From NCBI RefSeq assembly GCF_002563675.1, contig NZ_PDJC01000001.1, positions 1,922,001 through 1,986,000 on the forward strand: a stretch of 64,000 nt of DNA, in the 5' to 3' direction. A program made the translations under genes and the position numbers. This DNA comes from Propionicimonas paludicola. GTDB taxonomy: Bacteria; Actinomycetota; Actinomycetes; Propionibacteriales; Propionibacteriaceae. The notes beneath the pieces are model-generated. The model ran no database searches. It worked only from the letters and a program-made list of their open reading frames with translations, and had not been told where the DNA came from. Below are positions 17,510-25,578 of the stretch, piece after piece; position 1 is the first letter of the stretch, and each line of letters opens with the position of its first letter.

Positions 17510-17898
17510 GGACGAGCCGGCCTGTAAGCCGGATTCTGTGCCCGTTGCCGGGCGGTGATCATCCATCTGCGACGGCTGTTGCCAACCGCCTTCGCCGTTT
17601 CCGGCGTGCGACCTACCCGGACGCCTCGCGCGAGCAGCGCTGATAACGGCGTCCGCAGGCCCGATCCGAGGATCGCGCCCTTCTTGGTCTTGCTCCGGGT
17701 GGGGTTTACCGAGCCACTCCAGTCACCTGGAGTGCGGTGGTCTCTTACACCGCCGTTTCACCCTTACCCCTTGCGGGGCGGTCTGTTCTCTGTGGCACTT
17801 TCCCGCGGGTCACCCCGGGTGGGCGTTACCCACCACCCTGCTCTGAGGAGTCCGGACTTTCCTCGACTTGCGCCGCGATCACCCGGCCGACTCGTCCG
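17510..17898 (-). ncRNA. rnpB: RNase P RNA
   Basis: Catalytic RNA that trims the 5' leader of tRNA precursors, about 389 bases, type A. The 3' end carries the ACAGAATCCGGCTTACAGG block (17523-17541). The ends pair as helix P1 (GGACGAGTCGG at 17887-17897 with CCGGCTCGTCC at 17510-17520). Near the 5' end is GAGGAAAGTCCGG. GGTAAACCCC (17701-17710) is the L15 loop that binds the tRNA CCA end. A TACCCT hexamer at 17904-17909 could be its -10 box. Ends are placed from helix P1 and may be off by a few bases. Confidence 0.93.
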
Positions 17899-17983
17899 GG
17901 ACAAGGGTAGCCGCGGACGGCACTGTTCGCCGACTCGGCGAGCGGGACCCTCTGCGGACCAGGAGAACCGGAGGAATCCCGGC

Positions 17984-19414
17984 TCAGCGACGGACGGCGA
18001 ACTGCACCTTGCCGGCGATCGGGTCGGCGGTGACCAGGGTGGCTCTGATCTGACGGCCGAGGACGAGATCGGAGCCGGTGACCCGCGCCTCGACGGCCGG
18101 CTCGGCCAGCTGCAGCACACCGTCCTTAGCCTCGGAGTCGACCTCGAGGACGGTGCCGGTGAACTCGTGGCCGACCAGCGGCTCCAGGAGCAGCGCCTCG
18201 ACCAGGTTCACCACGCCGCGCTCGTAGCGATGCGCCCGCCGGTTCGACTCGGCCATCACCTCGGGCAGGGTCGGCAACTCGGCCAACGCCCACTCCGGAA
18301 CCGGTCGCCCGGCGCAGATGGCCACACAGACCTCACCGGCGTAGCGATCAGCCAGCCGGCGCAGCGGGGCGGTGACGTGGGCATAGGGCGCCGCGATGGC
18401 GGCGTGCAGGGGCTGCTCGGGAGCGGTGCCGTCGAAAGCCACGTAGCCGGCACCGCGGAACAGCAGCGTGCAGGCGTTCAGCATCGCGGCCTGGGCCGGG
18501 GTGGATGCGTCCAGCGCCCGAACGAAGTCGGGATAGGCCCGAGTGTGCGGCCAGCTGATCCCCAACGCCTGCGCCGTACGGCGCAACCGGTCCACCGCCT
18601 CCTGCGGCGCGGGCGCCAGCGTGCGCAGCAACCCGACCTTGGCGTCCAGCATCAGTCGAGCGGCCGCCATCCCGGTGGCCAGCGACAGCTGAGCGTTCCA
18701 GTCCTCCACCGGAAGCGAGGCCCGATAGGCCAGCCCCCAGGACGCCTCGGACGGCACCACTTCCTGTTCGGGGACCGAGAGACTCACCCCGCCGCGGGCC
18801 GCCTCGCGCTGCTGACGCAGCGTCCCGATCTCCCGCAGCAGTTCCAGTTGCTCGCCGCCGGTGCCGGCCGCCAGCTGATGCTGGGCGTCGGCATAACTGA
18901 GCTTGGCGCGGCTGCGCACCAATGCCCGGGCCACCGTGGCCTGGCCGGTGGTGCCGTCGCGATCCAGCTGCAACTCCCAGACCAGCGCCGGACGGTCCTG
19001 GCCGGGCAGCAGGCTGGCTGCCCCCTCCGACAGCAGCGGCGGGTGCAGTGCGGTCCGCGAGGTCGGGGCGTAGAGGGTCTCGCCGCGCGCGTGCGCCTCG
19101 GCATCGATGGCGCCTCCGGGAGCCACGAAAGCAGCCACATCGGCGATGGCGTAGCGAATCAGGTAGCCATCGGCAGTTCGGGAGAGGTGGAACGCCTGAT
19201 CCAGATCGAGCGAGCCCTCCGGATCGAGGGTGACGAAGGCCAGGTCGGTGCGATCGACGTCCGGCAGCCGTGGGGCCCGGGCCGCCACCTGCGCCTCGGC
19301 GGTCACCGACGCCGGGAACCCGTCCGGGACGCCGAGATCGTCGCGCAGCCGCTGCAGCCCGGCGGCCAGCGCGGCCGGCTCGGCCCGGCGCAGGCTCACC
19401 TCACGAATCGGCAT
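17984..19414 (-). CDS. RNB-domain (RNase II/R family) ribonuclease
   Basis: Processive 3'-to-5' exoribonuclease of 476 residues, shorter than RNase II or R because no N-terminal cold-shock domains are visible. The active-site cluster is Asp64, Asp70, Asp72 (LDPEGSLDLDQA), matching Asp201, Asp207 and Asp209 of E. coli RNase II; the fourth position is Gln73 instead of Asp. A catalytic-arginine region (HVTAPLRRLADRY) is near residue 350. A C-terminal S1-like barrel follows (about 410-476). The ATG at 19414 has an AGGGG site. It is downstream of the RNase H gene and upstream of rnpB, forming an RNA-processing cluster. Confidence 0.88.
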   Translation of the reverse strand: MPIREVSLRRAEPAALAAGLQRLRDDLGVPDGFPASVTAEAQVAARAPRLPDVDRTDLAFVTLDPEGSLDLDQAFHLSRTADGYLIRYAIADVAAFVAPGGAIDAEAHARGETLYAPTSRTALHPPLLSEGAASLLPGQDRPALVWELQLDRDGTTGQATVARALVRSRAKLSYADAQHQLAAGTGGEQLELLREIGTLRQQREAARGGVSLSVPEQEVVPSEASWGLAYRASLPVEDWNAQLSLATGMAAARLMLDAKVGLLRTLAPAPQEAVDRLRRTAQALGISWPHTRAYPDFVRALDASTPAQAAMLNACTLLFRGAGYVAFDGTAPEQPLHAAIAAPYAHVTAPLRRLADRYAGEVCVAICAGRPVPEWALAELPTLPEVMAESNRRAHRYERGVVNLVEALLLEPLVGHEFTGTVLEVDSEAKDGVLQLAEPAVEARVTGSDLVLGRQIRATLVTADPIAGKVQFAVRR

Positions 19415-19423
19415 CGCTGTCCC

Positions 19424-19933
19424 CTACCGCCGGTCGCGGGGCTTTCCGTCCAGAGCCGCGTTCACCAGCGCGTCGGCGGCCTTGTTCTGCTCGCGCGGCA
19501 CCCAGGTCCAGCTCACCCCGCACGGATGCAGGGCGCGGGCCTGGGCGGCCAGCGGACGCATGGCCGGATGCTTCACCTTCCAGCGACCGGCCTGCTGCTC
19601 GATCACCAGCCGGGAGTCCATCCGGACGTCCACGGCGGCATCGGCGTCGATGGCGCGGGCCATCTCCAGGCCGGCGATCAGCCCGGAGTACTCGGCCACA
19701 TTGTTGGTGGTGACCCCCAGGCAGAGCCCTTCGGAGTTCAGCACCTCGCCGGTCTCGCCATCACGGACCAGCGCGCCGTACGCGGCCGGACCGGGGTTCC
19801 CCCGGGAGCCGCCGTCGGCTTCCACGATCAGTCGCCGCGACGAGGTCGTCGACGTCGAATCGACGACTTTCGGGGCCGGAGCCTCGAGATCGAACAGCCC
19901 AGGCCCGTCCTGCGACGGGGCCGGACGAGCCAT
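19424..19933 (-). CDS. RNase HI family protein
   Basis: Cleaves RNA in RNA-DNA hybrids. Of 169 residues, the first 33 are a non-conserved Pro/Ala-rich extension containing a GLFDL motif. The RNase H fold follows, with Asp40 (EADGGSRGNPG), Glu81 (NVAEYSGL), Asp106 (MDSRLVIEQ) and Asp154 (NKAADAL), the four metal-binding acids. M. tuberculosis Rv2228c, which occupies the same neighbourhood, carries a C-terminal phosphatase domain absent here. The ATG at 19933 overlaps the upstream stop by one base (TGATG), giving coupled translation. GLFDL resembles a sliding-clamp binding motif, an inference only. Confidence 0.9.
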   Translation of the reverse strand: MARPAPSQDGPGLFDLEAPAPKVVDSTSTTSSRRLIVEADGGSRGNPGPAAYGALVRDGETGEVLNSEGLCLGVTTNNVAEYSGLIAGLEMARAIDADAAVDVRMDSRLVIEQQAGRWKVKHPAMRPLAAQARALHPCGVSWTWVPREQNKAADALVNAALDGKPRDRR

Positions 19934-20676
19934 CAGAGCTCCACCGCGCCGATCCGGACGAGCACCCGCTCGCACTCCTCGCAGCGCAGCACTTCGTCAC
20001 CGGGGGCGGCCGCATAGCCGGCCAGCGCGGTCTGAGTGGCCTCCAGTTGGCAGCCACCACAGCGGCGTCCCTTGAGCGGGGCCGCACCCAGGCCACCGGA
20101 ACGCACCCGGATCCGGTCGTAGAGCGCCACCAGATCGGCGGGCAGCTCTGCGGCGATCCCGTTGCGAACGCCCTGGTGCTGGGCACCCTGGGCGTTCAGC
20201 TGGGCAAGCTGCTCGTCACGGGAGGCCATCAGCGCGCGCAGCGAGGACTCGACCTCGCCGATCTGCTCAGCCAGCTGCGCCTCTTCGGCACTGGCCTGTT
20301 CGACCTGTTCCATGGCCTCCAGCTGGACGTCCTCCAGCTCGGAGATCCGTCGGGTGAGGTGCTCGATCTCATCGATGAGACCCTGCAGCGCCTTCGGATC
20401 GCTGACCGCGCCGGCGTCCAGACGCTGCTGGTCACGAGCCTTCCGCTCGCGGACCGGGATCAGATCGGCCTCGGCCTTCTCCAGGTCGGTCTGCAGGTCG
20501 GCGAGCCGGGTCTCCGCAGCCAGATGATCCTGCTTGAGCTTGACTCGGACGGTCTTGGCTTCCGCGATCGCGGCGTGCTCCGGCAATGCCCGCTTGCGGT
20601 GCTCGACTTGGGCCAGCGCGGTGTCCTCCTGCTGCAGGTCGAGCAGCCGTATTTGTGCCGAGGCGGCAGCCTTCAT
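19933..20676 (-). CDS. C4-type zinc ribbon coiled-coil protein (DUF164)
   Basis: Protein of 247 residues. Residues 1-180 form a long coiled coil rich in Glu, Leu, Arg and Ala. The C-terminal zinc ribbon has two CxxC pairs (CGGC near 203 and CEEC near 233). The family occurs widely beside RNase H and Nif3 genes (Rv2229c in M. tuberculosis); a nucleic-acid role is suspected but not established. The ATG at 20676 follows a strong AGGAGG ribosome site; in-frame sequence upstream is non-coding. It is first gene of the operon zinc ribbon-RNase H-RNB ribonuclease. Confidence 0.88.
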   Translation of the reverse strand: MKAAASAQIRLLDLQQEDTALAQVEHRKRALPEHAAIAEAKTVRVKLKQDHLAAETRLADLQTDLEKAEADLIPVRERKARDQQRLDAGAVSDPKALQGLIDEIEHLTRRISELEDVQLEAMEQVEQASAEEAQLAEQIGEVESSLRALMASRDEQLAQLNAQGAQHQGVRNGIAAELPADLVALYDRIRVRSGGLGAAPLKGRRCGGCQLEATQTALAGYAAAPGDEVLRCEECERVLVRIGAVEL

Positions 20677-20765
20677 CTGGTCCTCCTGAAGTTGTCGAGC
20701 CGACTCTACCGGCTCCGCAACGCGATACGCCTGCGCGCGGGTAGCCGATTGGCCATGATTGCGCT

Positions 20766-21536
20766 GTGACCACAGCACCCCCCACTCCGGCCGGCTGGTA
20801 CCCCGATCCTGAGGCTGCAGGACAGCTGCGGTACTGGGACGGCCGCAACTGGACCTCCCAGGTCCACGCGTCCGGCCTGGCTCCGTCCGCCTCCACCTCG
20901 CCGGCGGCGTGGGTGCCGCGCCGGTCGCTGCCGCTCGGCCTGGCCATCCAGGTGCTGCTCGGGGCGGCCGGACTTCTTTCGCTGTTCAACGCCGGGGTCG
21001 AGATCTGGGGCTTTCGACTGATCGCCGACGGCGTGTGGGATCCGCTCAGCATCGACCTGGCCGTCTACCAGCGCTACGACCAGCTGCACGGCATCGGTTC
21101 GGTGTTGGGTAGCTTGTCCGTGGTCGCCACTGGCGTGACCTGGATCATCTGGCAGGCCGGGCTGGCTGCCCAGGCGCCCGAGGTCGCACTGCGCCGTGGT
21201 CTCGGCTGGCACATCGCCGGCTGGTTCGTTCCGGTGGTCAGCCTGTGGTTCCCGGTACAGAACTTGGCCGACCTCCGCGGCGCTCTGGACGGCGCCCGGG
21301 CGCCATCGCGAGTTGCGCCCGGCTACTGGGTGTGGTGGCTGTTCTGGCTCGGCGGCAATCTCCTGGGCCTCATCGCGACTCGACTCCCCGTGCCCGAGCA
21401 GTCCCTTTCCTCGCTCGCCGATGTGACCGCCCTGCTGGCGGTGAGCGATCTGCTGAGTGTCGTCGCCGCCGGACTGGCCATCCTGGTGGTGCGGGATCTC
21501 TCCGGCGGAGTCCGCGCCGCGCTCCAGCCCCGCTGA
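20766..21536 (+). CDS. DUF2510/DUF4328 membrane protein
   Basis: Protein of 256 residues. Residues about 8-35 are a DUF2510 module (AGWYPDPEAAGQLRYWDGRNWT), a tryptophan-rich motif seen at the ends of many actinobacterial membrane proteins. The rest has about six membrane helices with the pattern of DUF4328 (GWFVPVVSLWFPVQ; WWLFWLGGNLLG). No catalytic residues are evident and the function is unknown. The GTG at 20766 lies six bases after CATGAT, a weak -10-like hexamer. The next gene begins 47 bases later with its own promoter signal. Confidence 0.75.
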   Translation: MTTAPPTPAGWYPDPEAAGQLRYWDGRNWTSQVHASGLAPSASTSPAAWVPRRSLPLGLAIQVLLGAAGLLSLFNAGVEIWGFRLIADGVWDPLSIDLAVYQRYDQLHGIGSVLGSLSVVATGVTWIIWQAGLAAQAPEVALRRGLGWHIAGWFVPVVSLWFPVQNLADLRGALDGARAPSRVAPGYWVWWLFWLGGNLLGLIATRLPVPEQSLSSLADVTALLAVSDLLSVVAAGLAILVVRDLSGGVRAALQPR

Positions 21537-21570
21537 GTCCGCGGCGAGAAGGGCAGCAGCCGAGCAGGGA

Positions 21571-21576
21571 TAGCAT
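21571..21576 (+). promoter_or_regulatory. -10 hexamer of the Xaa-Pro aminopeptidase gene (leaderless)
   Basis: TAGCAT lies seven bases before the ATG at 21584, and no ribosome site is seen. This fixes the start within a frame that stays open far upstream. Confidence 0.55.
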
Positions 21577-21583
21577 TTCGGAC

Positions 21584-23071
21584 ATGACCAGCTCGACCGA
21601 TGCCGAAGAACAGCCCGCTCTCTCGAACCGCCAGACTCCGTTCCCGAAGGCCTTCGTCGAGTTCATCCCGACCGGCTGGGCGCCGTACCCGTCCGGTTTG
21701 CCCGAGGCACTGCCGGCTTCGGTGCCGGCTGCCTGGCGTCGCGCCCAGATCGCGGCGGCCTTCCCCGGCCAGCGGCTGGTGATCCCGGCTGGCGGGCTGA
21801 AGGCCCGCGCCAACGACACCGACTACCGGTTCCGTCCGCATTCGGCGTTCGCCTGGCTGACCGGCCTTGGCTCGGAGCGTGAGCCCGATGCACAGCTGGT
21901 GATCGAGCCGGACGGGGCCGCGACCCTCTACTTCAAGCCGCGGGCACCGCGCACGGATCCCGAGTTCTACGCCGACTCCCGCTACGGCGAGATGTGGGTC
22001 GGCACCCGCGAGTCCCTGGACGAGATGGAAGCGCTGACCGGCATCACCTGCGCACCGATCGGCGACTTCGAGGATGTGCTCACCGCCGACCTGGAGACCG
22101 TCCCGGTGCGTCTGGTCCGCGAGGCCGATGAGGCTTTCACGGCCCGGGTGGACGGCCTGCGCGCGGCCGCCGGGGTCGATCCCCGCTCCGAGGCCGAGGC
22201 CGACGAGCAGTTCGAGGTAATCCTCTCCGAGGCCCGCATGATCAAGGACGCCTTCGAACTGGATGAGCTGCGCCAGGCCTGCGCGCACAGCGCGGCCGGC
22301 TTCACCGCCGTGGTGGCCGACCTGCCCGAGGCCGTCCGTCGCGGCCGGGGTGAGCGGTGGGTGGAAGGCATCTTCGGCCTGCACGCCCGTCACCAGGCCA
22401 ACTCGGTCGGCTACGACACGATCGCCGCGGCCGGTGACAACGCCACCACTCTGCACTGGATGCGCAACGACGGTGAACTGCGCGAGGGCGAGCTGCTGCT
22501 GCTGGACGCCGGCGTGGAGGCCGAGTCTCTCTACACCGCCGACATCACCCGGACGTTGCCGGTCAACGGCACGTTCAGCCCGACCCAGCGGAAGGTCTAC
22601 GAAGCGGTTCTGGAGGCTCAGGCGGCCGGTTTCGCCGCGGCCAAGCCGGGCAACAAGTTCTCCGACGTGCACGCCGCTGCGGTCGCAGTCGTGGTGCGCC
22701 ACCTGGCTGAATGGGGCCTGCTGCCGGTAAGCATCGAGGAGTCCCTCGACCCGATCAACGGCGGCCAGTACCGGCGCTGGATGGTCCACGGCACCTCGCA
22801 CCACCTCGGCCTGGACGTCCACGACTGCGCCAAGGCCCGCCAGGAGAACTACCGGGACGCGATCCTGGCCCCCGGCATGGTGATCACCGTCGAGCCCGGA
22901 ATCTACTTCAAGGCCGCCGACCTGCTGGTGCCCGAGGAGTTCCGCGGCATCGGTGTGCGGATCGAGGACGACGTGGCCATCACCGAGACCGGCTGCGAGA
23001 TCCTGTCCCACCACCTGCCCCGCGACCCCGACGCCGTCGAGGCCTGGATCGCCGAGATCTGGTCCAACTAG
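21584..23071 (+). CDS. pepP: Xaa-Pro aminopeptidase (M24B)
   Basis: Metallopeptidase of 495 residues releasing an N-terminal residue next to proline. An AMP_N domain (about 50-190) precedes the pita-bread catalytic domain. Metal ligands are Asp308 and Asp320 (LLDAG...TADITRTLPV), His406 (GTSHHLGLDVHD), Glu437 (TVEPGIYF) and Glu461 (RIEDDVAIT). The Asp-Asp spacing is one residue longer than in E. coli PepP. There is no signal peptide, so it is cytoplasmic. Its stop overlaps that of the converging HTH gene in a shared CTAG. Confidence 0.92.
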   Translation: MTSSTDAEEQPALSNRQTPFPKAFVEFIPTGWAPYPSGLPEALPASVPAAWRRAQIAAAFPGQRLVIPAGGLKARANDTDYRFRPHSAFAWLTGLGSEREPDAQLVIEPDGAATLYFKPRAPRTDPEFYADSRYGEMWVGTRESLDEMEALTGITCAPIGDFEDVLTADLETVPVRLVREADEAFTARVDGLRAAAGVDPRSEAEADEQFEVILSEARMIKDAFELDELRQACAHSAAGFTAVVADLPEAVRRGRGERWVEGIFGLHARHQANSVGYDTIAAAGDNATTLHWMRNDGELREGELLLLDAGVEAESLYTADITRTLPVNGTFSPTQRKVYEAVLEAQAAGFAAAKPGNKFSDVHAAAVAVVVRHLAEWGLLPVSIEESLDPINGGQYRRWMVHGTSHHLGLDVHDCAKARQENYRDAILAPGMVITVEPGIYFKAADLLVPEEFRGIGVRIEDDVAITETGCEILSHHLPRDPDAVEAWIAEIWSN

Positions 23072-23292
23072 CCCGGAAGTACCTCGAGAAGGTCGCCCAC
23101 CGAGCAGTCCAAGGCATCGCAGATCGCGGTCAGGGTGCTGAACCGGATTGCCCGGGCGCGATCGTTCTTCAGCACCGACAGGTTCACCAGGCTCACTCCG
23201 ACCAGCCCGGCGAGGCGGGTCAGTGTCATCCCACGGTCGGCCAGCAGGTCGTCCAGGCGACAGTGGATCCGGCCGTCCTCCTCAGTCGGCAC
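23068..23292 (-). CDS. small HTH regulator, Xre/YozG type
   Basis: DNA-binding protein of 74 residues, essentially one helix-turn-helix domain: LLADRGMTLTRLAGLVGVSL is the HTH, then NLSVLKNDRARAIRFSTL and a CDALDCSVGDLLEV ending typical of YozG-like Xre proteins. The GTG at 23292 overlaps the TAG of the DUF2975 gene, so it is the second gene of a two-gene operon. DUF2975 and YozG-type regulators are a recurrent pair. It probably binds the twin palindromes upstream of the operon and controls its own expression. Confidence 0.85.
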   Translation of the reverse strand: MPTEEDGRIHCRLDDLLADRGMTLTRLAGLVGVSLVNLSVLKNDRARAIRFSTLTAICDALDCSVGDLLEVLPG

Positions 23293-24023
23293 TAGACCAG
23301 CCCCTCGGCATCGGCGCGCAACCGCGCGCCATGGCCGAACACCGCCGCTAGCAGGATCAGCGCCAGCCCTGCAGCCAACGGCGTAAACGGGATGTCGAAC
23401 CGGAGGCCCGCCGGGCCGGGCCAACCCAGTTGGGCCGGATCGCTCAGGTCGCCGGTGCCCGTCCAGCCCATGGCGCCGAACAACTCCCCCGAGGTCACCC
23501 AGTCGGCGAAGTTCCCCACCCAGGTGGCCAGCGTTCCGCCAACCATGGCAACCCAGCCGGCGGTCGCTAGCGCCGATGAGCTCAACGCAAAGGGGTCACC
23601 CGCGCCGAGCGAGCGAGCTAGGCGCAGCACCACCACGGCCACGGCGATCGTGGTTCCCGCGGTCAGCACCGGCGCAAGCGCGAGCGCGAGCCGCGCGAGC
23701 ACTGATAGTCCGCTGGCGGTGACCGTGACCTGGTCGAAGCCGCCGCCGGTGACGCTTGCACTGAGCCCGAGCGGGGTAGGCCCAGCCGGAAGATGTATCG
23801 GAACCAGCTCCACGGGGACGGTGACCCGTGGGCTCGGCACCGACGTGCCGACCACAGCGGCCAGCGCCCAGAAGGCGGCCAGCGCGATGGCAGCGCCGCT
23901 AGCCAGTCGGACGATACGCAACAACTGCTCACCGCCTTGGGATGCCACCCGGAACAGCAGGAACGGCAGCGCCAGGACGGCAGAGACCAGAAGAAGAATG
24001 ACGAATGCTGGCAGCACGCTCAC
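23292..24023 (-). CDS. DUF2975-like membrane protein paired with HTH regulator
   Basis: Membrane protein of 243 residues with helices at about 1-22, 35-60, 120-150, 162-190 and 215-235. An extracytoplasmic segment lies between the second and third. Length, topology and the following Xre gene fit DUF2975, whose function is unknown; it may sense an envelope signal and modulate the regulator. The GTG at 24023 is preferred over an upstream in-frame ATG because a GAGGGGG site precedes it and two operator palindromes lie just beyond. Confidence 0.72.
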   Translation of the reverse strand: MSVLPAFVILLLVSAVLALPFLLFRVASQGGEQLLRIVRLASGAAIALAAFWALAAVVGTSVPSPRVTVPVELVPIHLPAGPTPLGLSASVTGGGFDQVTVTASGLSVLARLALALAPVLTAGTTIAVAVVVLRLARSLGAGDPFALSSSALATAGWVAMVGGTLATWVGNFADWVTSGELFGAMGWTGTGDLSDPAQLGWPGPAGLRFDIPFTPLAAGLALILLAAVFGHGARLRADAEGLV

Positions 24024-24034
24024 GGGGCCCCCTC

Positions 24035-24071
24035 GGTTATCGACTAGCGATAACCTTATCGTTATTCGATA
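24035..24071. promoter_or_regulatory. twin operators TATCG-N5-CGATA before the DUF2975/HTH operon
   Basis: Two copies of the palindrome TATCG-N5-CGATA lie at 24038-24052 and 24057-24071, centres 19 bases apart. The first extends to perfect 8-base arms (24035-24042 and 24048-24055). They sit 12-48 bases upstream of the GTG at 24023, where the promoter must be, in a locally AT-rich patch. Probably the autoregulatory site of the small Xre protein. Confidence 0.7.
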
Positions 24072-24153
24072 TGGCGTCAAGGGTCGGGCGTCCATCTGAG
24101 GGGACGCTCATCGGACGACGCGGGGAACCGGCCCGACGCCCCCTAGAGTTCTG

Positions 24154-24181
24154 CTGGGCCGCAACGGCAATGGCGGCCCAG
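24154..24181 (+). promoter_or_regulatory. leader hairpin of trpB2
   Basis: Perfect 9-base stem (CTGGGCCGC at 24154-24162 with its complement at 24173-24181) and 10-base loop, ending 13 bases before the trpB2 ribosome site. It may act on translation or mRNA stability; no Trp-rich leader peptide or T-box was found. Confidence 0.45.
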
Positions 24182-24206
24182 TGAACTCAAAGGCGAAGGA
24201 ACTCCT

Positions 24207-25523
24207 GTGTCAGATCCCAAACAGACCAAGGTTGTGCTCGACGAGTCCCAGATGCCCACGCATTGGTACAACATCGTCGCCGACCTGCCCACTCCCCCGC
24301 CGCCGCACCTGCACCCGGGCACCCAGCAGCCACTGCAGCCCGACGACCTGGCACCGCTGTTTCCGCCGGCCCTGATCGAGCAGGAAGTGACGACCGAGCG
24401 CTGGATCGAAATCCCGGCTGAGGTTCACGACATCTATCGCCTGTGGCGTCCGTCCCCCTTCTACCGCGCCCATCGGCTGGAGAAGGCGCTGGGCACCACG
24501 GCCCGGATCTACTACAAGTACGAGGGTGCCTCACCGGTCGGTAGCCACAAGACCAACTCCGCGGTCGCCCAGGCCTACTTCAACAAGGTCGCCGGGCGGA
24601 CCCGGCTGACCACCGAGACCGGAGCCGGCCAGTGGGGTTCGGCGCTGGCTTTCGCCACCCAGATCTTCGGCCAGAGCTGCGATATCTGGCAGGTGCGTTC
24701 CAGCTACGAGGGCAAGCCCTACCGGCACTACCTGATGGAGACCTTCGGGGCGTCGGTGGTAGCCAGCCCGTCCGAGCTGACCGAAGCCGGCCGGGCGCTG
24801 CGCGAGCAGTTCCCCGACACCACCGGCAGCCTGGGCATGGCGATCTCGGAGGCGGTCGAGGCCGCCGCCAAGGATCCCAATGCCAGCTACTCGCTGGGCT
24901 CGGTGCTGAACCACGTGGCCTTGCACCAGACGGTGATCGGCCAGGAGGCCCTGCTCCAGCTGAAGCTGTTCGGCGAAGGCCCGGCCGACTACCTGTTCGC
25001 ATGTGCGGGTGGCGGCTCGAACCTGGCCGGTATCGCCTTCCCGTTCCTGCGGGAGAACCTCGAGGGACGTGCGGAGACCACCATCGTGGCGTGCGAGCCG
25101 AAGGCGGCCCCGTCGCTGACCGAAGGCGAATACAAGTACGACTTCGGTGACACCGCCCACCTGACCCCGCTGCTGAAGATGTACAGCCTCGGTCCGGACT
25201 TCGTCCCGGCAGCCGTCCACGCCGGTGGCCTGCGCTACCACGGCATGTCGCCGCTGGTCAGCCACTGCTACCACGAGGGTCTGCTGCAGGCCACCGCCAT
25301 CAAGCAGCTGGACGCCTTCGAGGCCGGCGTGATCTTCTCCCGGGCCGAGGGCATCGTCCCGGCGTCGGAGTCGAACCACGCCATCGCCGGTGCCATCCGT
25401 CAGGCCCGGCTCGCCACCGAGGCCGGCGAGTCGCCGGTGATCGTGATCGGGGTGTCCGGTTCCGGCCAGCTCGACCTGCCGGCCTACGCCGAGTTCCTCT
25501 CCGGAGGCATGGCCGACAGCTGA
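24207..25523 (+). CDS. trpB2: TrpB-like PLP-dependent enzyme, TrpB2
   Basis: Pyridoxal-phosphate enzyme of 438 residues, the long TrpB2 form. It joins indole and serine to make tryptophan in vitro in known members, often without TrpA. The PLP lysine is Lys115 in GSHKTNSAVAQ. The phosphate-binding glycine run GGGSNLAG is near 265, and a late GVSGSGQLDL fits the cofactor ring site. The N-terminal extension (about 1-60, with PTPPPPHLHPGT) is typical of TrpB2. No trpA or other trp gene is nearby, which suggests indole salvage or a related serine reaction. The GTG at 24207 follows GAAGGA. Confidence 0.9.
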   Translation: MSDPKQTKVVLDESQMPTHWYNIVADLPTPPPPHLHPGTQQPLQPDDLAPLFPPALIEQEVTTERWIEIPAEVHDIYRLWRPSPFYRAHRLEKALGTTARIYYKYEGASPVGSHKTNSAVAQAYFNKVAGRTRLTTETGAGQWGSALAFATQIFGQSCDIWQVRSSYEGKPYRHYLMETFGASVVASPSELTEAGRALREQFPDTTGSLGMAISEAVEAAAKDPNASYSLGSVLNHVALHQTVIGQEALLQLKLFGEGPADYLFACAGGGSNLAGIAFPFLRENLEGRAETTIVACEPKAAPSLTEGEYKYDFGDTAHLTPLLKMYSLGPDFVPAAVHAGGLRYHGMSPLVSHCYHEGLLQATAIKQLDAFEAGVIFSRAEGIVPASESNHAIAGAIRQARLATEAGESPVIVIGVSGSGQLDLPAYAEFLSGGMADS

Positions 25524-25538
25524 GTGCTCAGTAGCGCA

Positions 25539-25576
25539 ACAGCCCCGGAGCCGGATCGTCCCGGCACCGGGGCTGT
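25539..25576. terminator. bidirectional terminator, trpB2 / ABC-2 permease
   Basis: Perfect 10-base stem (ACAGCCCCGG and CCGGGGCTGT) with an 18-base loop, filling the 55-base gap between two converging genes. Confidence 0.75.
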
Positions 25577-25578
25577 GC

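Noticed and set aside
17555-20017. An 820-codon forward frame across rnpB and the ribonuclease genes
   Set aside because: It crosses a structured RNA gene and runs opposite to RNB and RNase H genes with intact active sites.
21323-23014. A 563-codon reverse frame
   Set aside because: Antisense to the Xaa-Pro aminopeptidase, whose five metal ligands are all present on the forward strand.
24024-24206. Tryptophan attenuator or T-box before trpB2
   Set aside because: No leader peptide with tandem Trp codons, no T-box specifier or antiterminator sequence; only one hairpin.
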